From NCBI GenBank assembly GCA_021802595.1, contig JAJZRT010000215.1, positions 1 to 6,630 of the forward strand: a stretch of 6,630 bases of DNA, written 5' to 3'. The notes under the pieces are model-generated. The model did no database searches and was not told the origin of the DNA. It worked only from the letters and a program-made list of their open reading frames with translations. Positions 4,743 to 6,630 of the stretch are shown here, piece after piece. Origin of the DNA: Pseudomonadota bacterium (GTDB taxonomy: Bacteria; Pseudomonadota; Gammaproteobacteria; Burkholderiales; Thiobacillaceae). The position numbers were made by a program, and so were the translations under genes. Positions within the stretch are counted from its first letter, which is position 1, and each line of letters starts with the position of its first letter.

Positions 4743-6314
4743 ATGAACCGCGACCGCCTGTGGCAGCGCGCGCAGGAACATGTCGCAGCACATCGGCTGG
4801 ACGCCGCGGAAGCCAACCTGCGCAGCCTGCTGGAGATCGCGCCGGGCCAGGTGCAGGCACGCATGCTGCTGGCCAGCGTTTGCTTGGCGCGCGGCAGTCG
4901 GCGCGATGGATGTCACGAGGCACTGCTGGCAAGCCAGTCGCTGCCCGATGACGGCAAGGTGATCGCCACGGTCGCCGCCAGCCTGTTCCGCATCGGTGAA
5001 ACGGTTACAGCGCGTGAGTGTCTGCGTCACCCGGCCGTGGCTACTTGCCGCGATGGCGAGACGCTGGCGCAGTTGGCCTATGTGCACAAGCAACTTGGTG
5101 AGCATGCGCAGGCGCTGGCTTTGATGGACCGTGCCCGCGCCGGCGGATTCGCCAGTGCCGAGTTCCACTACTTTCGCGGCGCGCAGTTGCAGATTGCCGG
5201 AGCGATGCCAGAAGCAGCCGAGGAGTTCCGTGCCGCGATCCGGGCGCGGTCCACGCACGGCCCTGCCTGGTATGCACTGGCGCGCATGCGGCGAAGCCCG
5301 ACCGCGAGCACGGACCTGGATACGGTCGAGGCGGCGGTACGTGAATCCGTTTCCGGCAGCGCCGACCACGTCGCGCTGGAATTTGCGCGCTACGTGCTCC
5401 TTGAGCAGATGGACCGCTCTGTCGAAGCATGGGCAGCACTCGAAAGCGCGAACGGTCTGGCTGCTGCACGCAACAGCGGTGAATCACCCAATGTAGCCAA
5501 TCTGGCCGACGCACTGGCTGCGATGGCCGATCTGGCATTCTTGCGTCCTGCATCAACACGACAGCCCGATGGGCCGCAGCCAATTTTCATCATCGGCATG
5601 CCGCGCTCGGGAACGACGCTGCTCGAGCGGCTGCTGGGCAACCATCCGCAGGTTGCCACTCCGGGTGAGCTCGCCGATTTCGCGCAACAGGTGATGTGGT
5701 GTGCCGATGTGCACGGTAAGGGCTTGCTTGATCCGAGTCTGCAGACGCGGCTGTGCGATCTGGACTATGCGCTGCTGGGCGAGCGCTACCTCTTGCAGAC
5801 CCGCTGGCGCGCGGACGGCAGGCCCTTTTTCGTGGACAAGATGCCGACCAACTTTATGTTCGCCGGCCTCATCCACAAGGCGTTGCCGCAGGCGTCCATC
5901 CTGCACTTGGTGCGCGATCCGATGGACGTGTGCTTTTCGAACTACAGGGCGCTGTTCGGTGATACGGGCTATACCTATCCGTACACGTTCGTCAGTCTGG
6001 CCGACTACTACGCGCGCTACGCACAACTGATGGCGCGGTGGTATGCGGCGATGCCGGGTGTGATCCTTGATATCCACTATGCCGAGCTGGTGGCCGATAC
6101 CGAGACGGTTATGCGCCGTGTGCTGGCCCATTGCCGGCTGCCTTACGATTCCGCCTGCCTCGATGCCGGCAGTAACCGCGCGCCAGTAGCGACGTTGTCG
6201 AATGTGCAGGTGCGTGAGGGCATCTACCGTCATGCCATTGGTGCATGGCGGCGCTACGAAGCGCAGTTAGAGCCGCTGCGCACGCGCCTTGCGGAAGCTG
6301 GCGTGGCGGTCTGA
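4743..6314 (+). CDS. TPR-containing PAPS-dependent sulfotransferase
   Basis: A 523-residue soluble protein with no signal peptide or membrane segment, so cytosolic. The ATG at 4743 has GGAG at 4731-4734. The N-terminal ~270 residues are amphipathic helices with TPR-like pattern (about 5-45 and 110-185, e.g. the LGEHAQAL and MPEAAEEFRAAI helices). The C-terminal domain is a sulfotransferase. The 5'-phosphosulfate-binding loop is PIFIIGMPRSGTTLLERLL (280-298). HPQVATPGEL follows, with E309 where tyrosylprotein sulfotransferases carry the catalytic base. K366 in VDKMPTNF and the 3'-phosphate-binding LHLVRDPMDVCFSNY (387-401, R391 and S399) complete the active site, so the enzyme appears intact. 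The family transfers sulfate from PAPS to tyrosine, sugar or small-molecule hydroxyls; TPR domains usually bind a protein partner, which favours a protein or peptide acceptor. It lies 65 bp downstream of the receptor in the same direction and is probably co-transcribed. Sulfotransferase identity is firm; the substrate is unknown. Confidence 0.93.
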   Translation: MNRDRLWQRAQEHVAAHRLDAAEANLRSLLEIAPGQVQARMLLASVCLARGSRRDGCHEALLASQSLPDDGKVIATVAASLFRIGETVTARECLRHPAVATCRDGETLAQLAYVHKQLGEHAQALALMDRARAGGFASAEFHYFRGAQLQIAGAMPEAAEEFRAAIRARSTHGPAWYALARMRRSPTASTDLDTVEAAVRESVSGSADHVALEFARYVLLEQMDRSVEAWAALESANGLAAARNSGESPNVANLADALAAMADLAFLRPASTRQPDGPQPIFIIGMPRSGTTLLERLLGNHPQVATPGELADFAQQVMWCADVHGKGLLDPSLQTRLCDLDYALLGERYLLQTRWRADGRPFFVDKMPTNFMFAGLIHKALPQASILHLVRDPMDVCFSNYRALFGDTGYTYPYTFVSLADYYARYAQLMARWYAAMPGVILDIHYAELVADTETVMRRVLAHCRLPYDSACLDAGSNRAPVATLSNVQVREGIYRHAIGAWRRYEAQLEPLRTRLAEAGVAV

Positions 6315-6362
6315 ACAGGCAATACGATCGCGATTCGGGCGAGATGTATTGGGAGTTCATGC

Positions 6363-6630
6363 ATGCAGTCCGCCGACCTGCCCACCCCCGATGCCGAGGC
6401 GCTTGCGCATTCGGCGCACCTGACCGCGCTGCTGCGCGAAACCATCGCCGCGCACGGGCCGTTGCCATTCAGTGCTTACATGGAGCGTTGCCTGTACGCG
6501 CCGGGCCTGGGCTATTACAGCGCCGGGGCGCGCAAGTTCGGCGCGCACGGCGATTTCGTCACCAGCGCCGAGCTGGGGCCGGTGTTCGCGCGCTGTGTGG
6601 CGGCGGCACTGGCGCCATCGCTGCAGGTGC
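6363..6630 (+). CDS. MidA/NDUFAF7-family SAM-dependent methyltransferase, N-terminal part
   Basis: The first 89 codons of a gene that runs off the right edge. The ATG at 6363 is preceded by GGGAG at 6351-6355, seven bases away; an overlapping ATG at 6359 is in another frame. The N-terminus shows the signature of the MidA/NDUFAF7 (COG1565, DUF185) family: PFSAYMERCLYAPGLGYYS at about residues 36-54, then a glycine-containing linker and GDFVTSAELGPVFARCVA at about 63-80, matching the usual GDFVTSPEI-type motif. Mitochondrial NDUFAF7 methylates an arginine of a complex I subunit; the bacterial members are largely uncharacterised. The SAM-binding glycine loop lies beyond the window. The start is 48 bp after the sulfotransferase stop with no terminator between, so read-through is likely. 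Its GC-rich codon use fits core-genome DNA. Confidence 0.88.
   Translation, partial: MQSADLPTPDAEALAHSAHLTALLRETIAAHGPLPFSAYMERCLYAPGLGYYSAGARKFGAHGDFVTSAELGPVFARCVAAALAPSLQV

Noticed and set aside
5553..6233. Minus-strand frame opposite the sulfotransferase domain
   Set aside because: It overlaps the conserved PAPS-binding motifs on the plus strand; an antisense artefact of GC-rich DNA.

Overview
The window looks like GC-rich chromosomal DNA from a gammaproteobacterium of the Xanthomonadales (Rhodanobacter, Dyella, Luteibacter or Xanthomonas type). This is inferred from protein resemblance: Xanthomonadaceae-style IS5 and IS1634 transposase fragments, a large TonB-dependent receptor, a TPR-sulfotransferase, and housekeeping genes at both edges. 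No database search was possible.

Layout. Positions 1-125 hold the C-terminal end of a FolK-like folate biosynthesis enzyme. Positions 126-455 are non-coding; the right half is AT-rich and carries a possible promoter overlapped by a 28-bp dyad, then two GCAATTGC palindromes. Positions 456-686 encode a 76-residue protein with a Sec-type signal peptide, which I do not recognise. An 11-bp perfect hairpin with a GCAA tetraloop follows at 729-754. Positions about 810-1565 are transposon debris: the N-terminal end of an IS5-family transposase on the minus strand and the N-terminal part of an IS1634-family transposase on the plus strand, which breaks off near 1565. An AT-rich block with 11-bp direct repeats follows and probably drives the next gene. 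Positions 1768-4677 encode a complete 969-residue TonB-dependent outer-membrane receptor. After a 65-bp gap holding a 10-bp perfect hairpin comes a 523-residue protein with N-terminal TPR-like helices and a C-terminal PAPS-dependent sulfotransferase domain (4743-6314). From 6363 to the right edge runs the start of a MidA/NDUFAF7-family methyltransferase.

How it fits together. The two edge genes look like core genome, and the material between them looks like accessory DNA that built up in one place, with IS fragments marking past rearrangement. The receptor and sulfotransferase are co-directional and probably one transcription unit, with the hairpin between them possibly reducing downstream expression. 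The most interesting proposal is that the receptor, the sulfotransferase and perhaps the small exported protein form a functional unit, for example sulfation of a secreted peptide, the receptor or a transported ligand. The sequence supports the gene identities and their adjacency. The joint function is inference.
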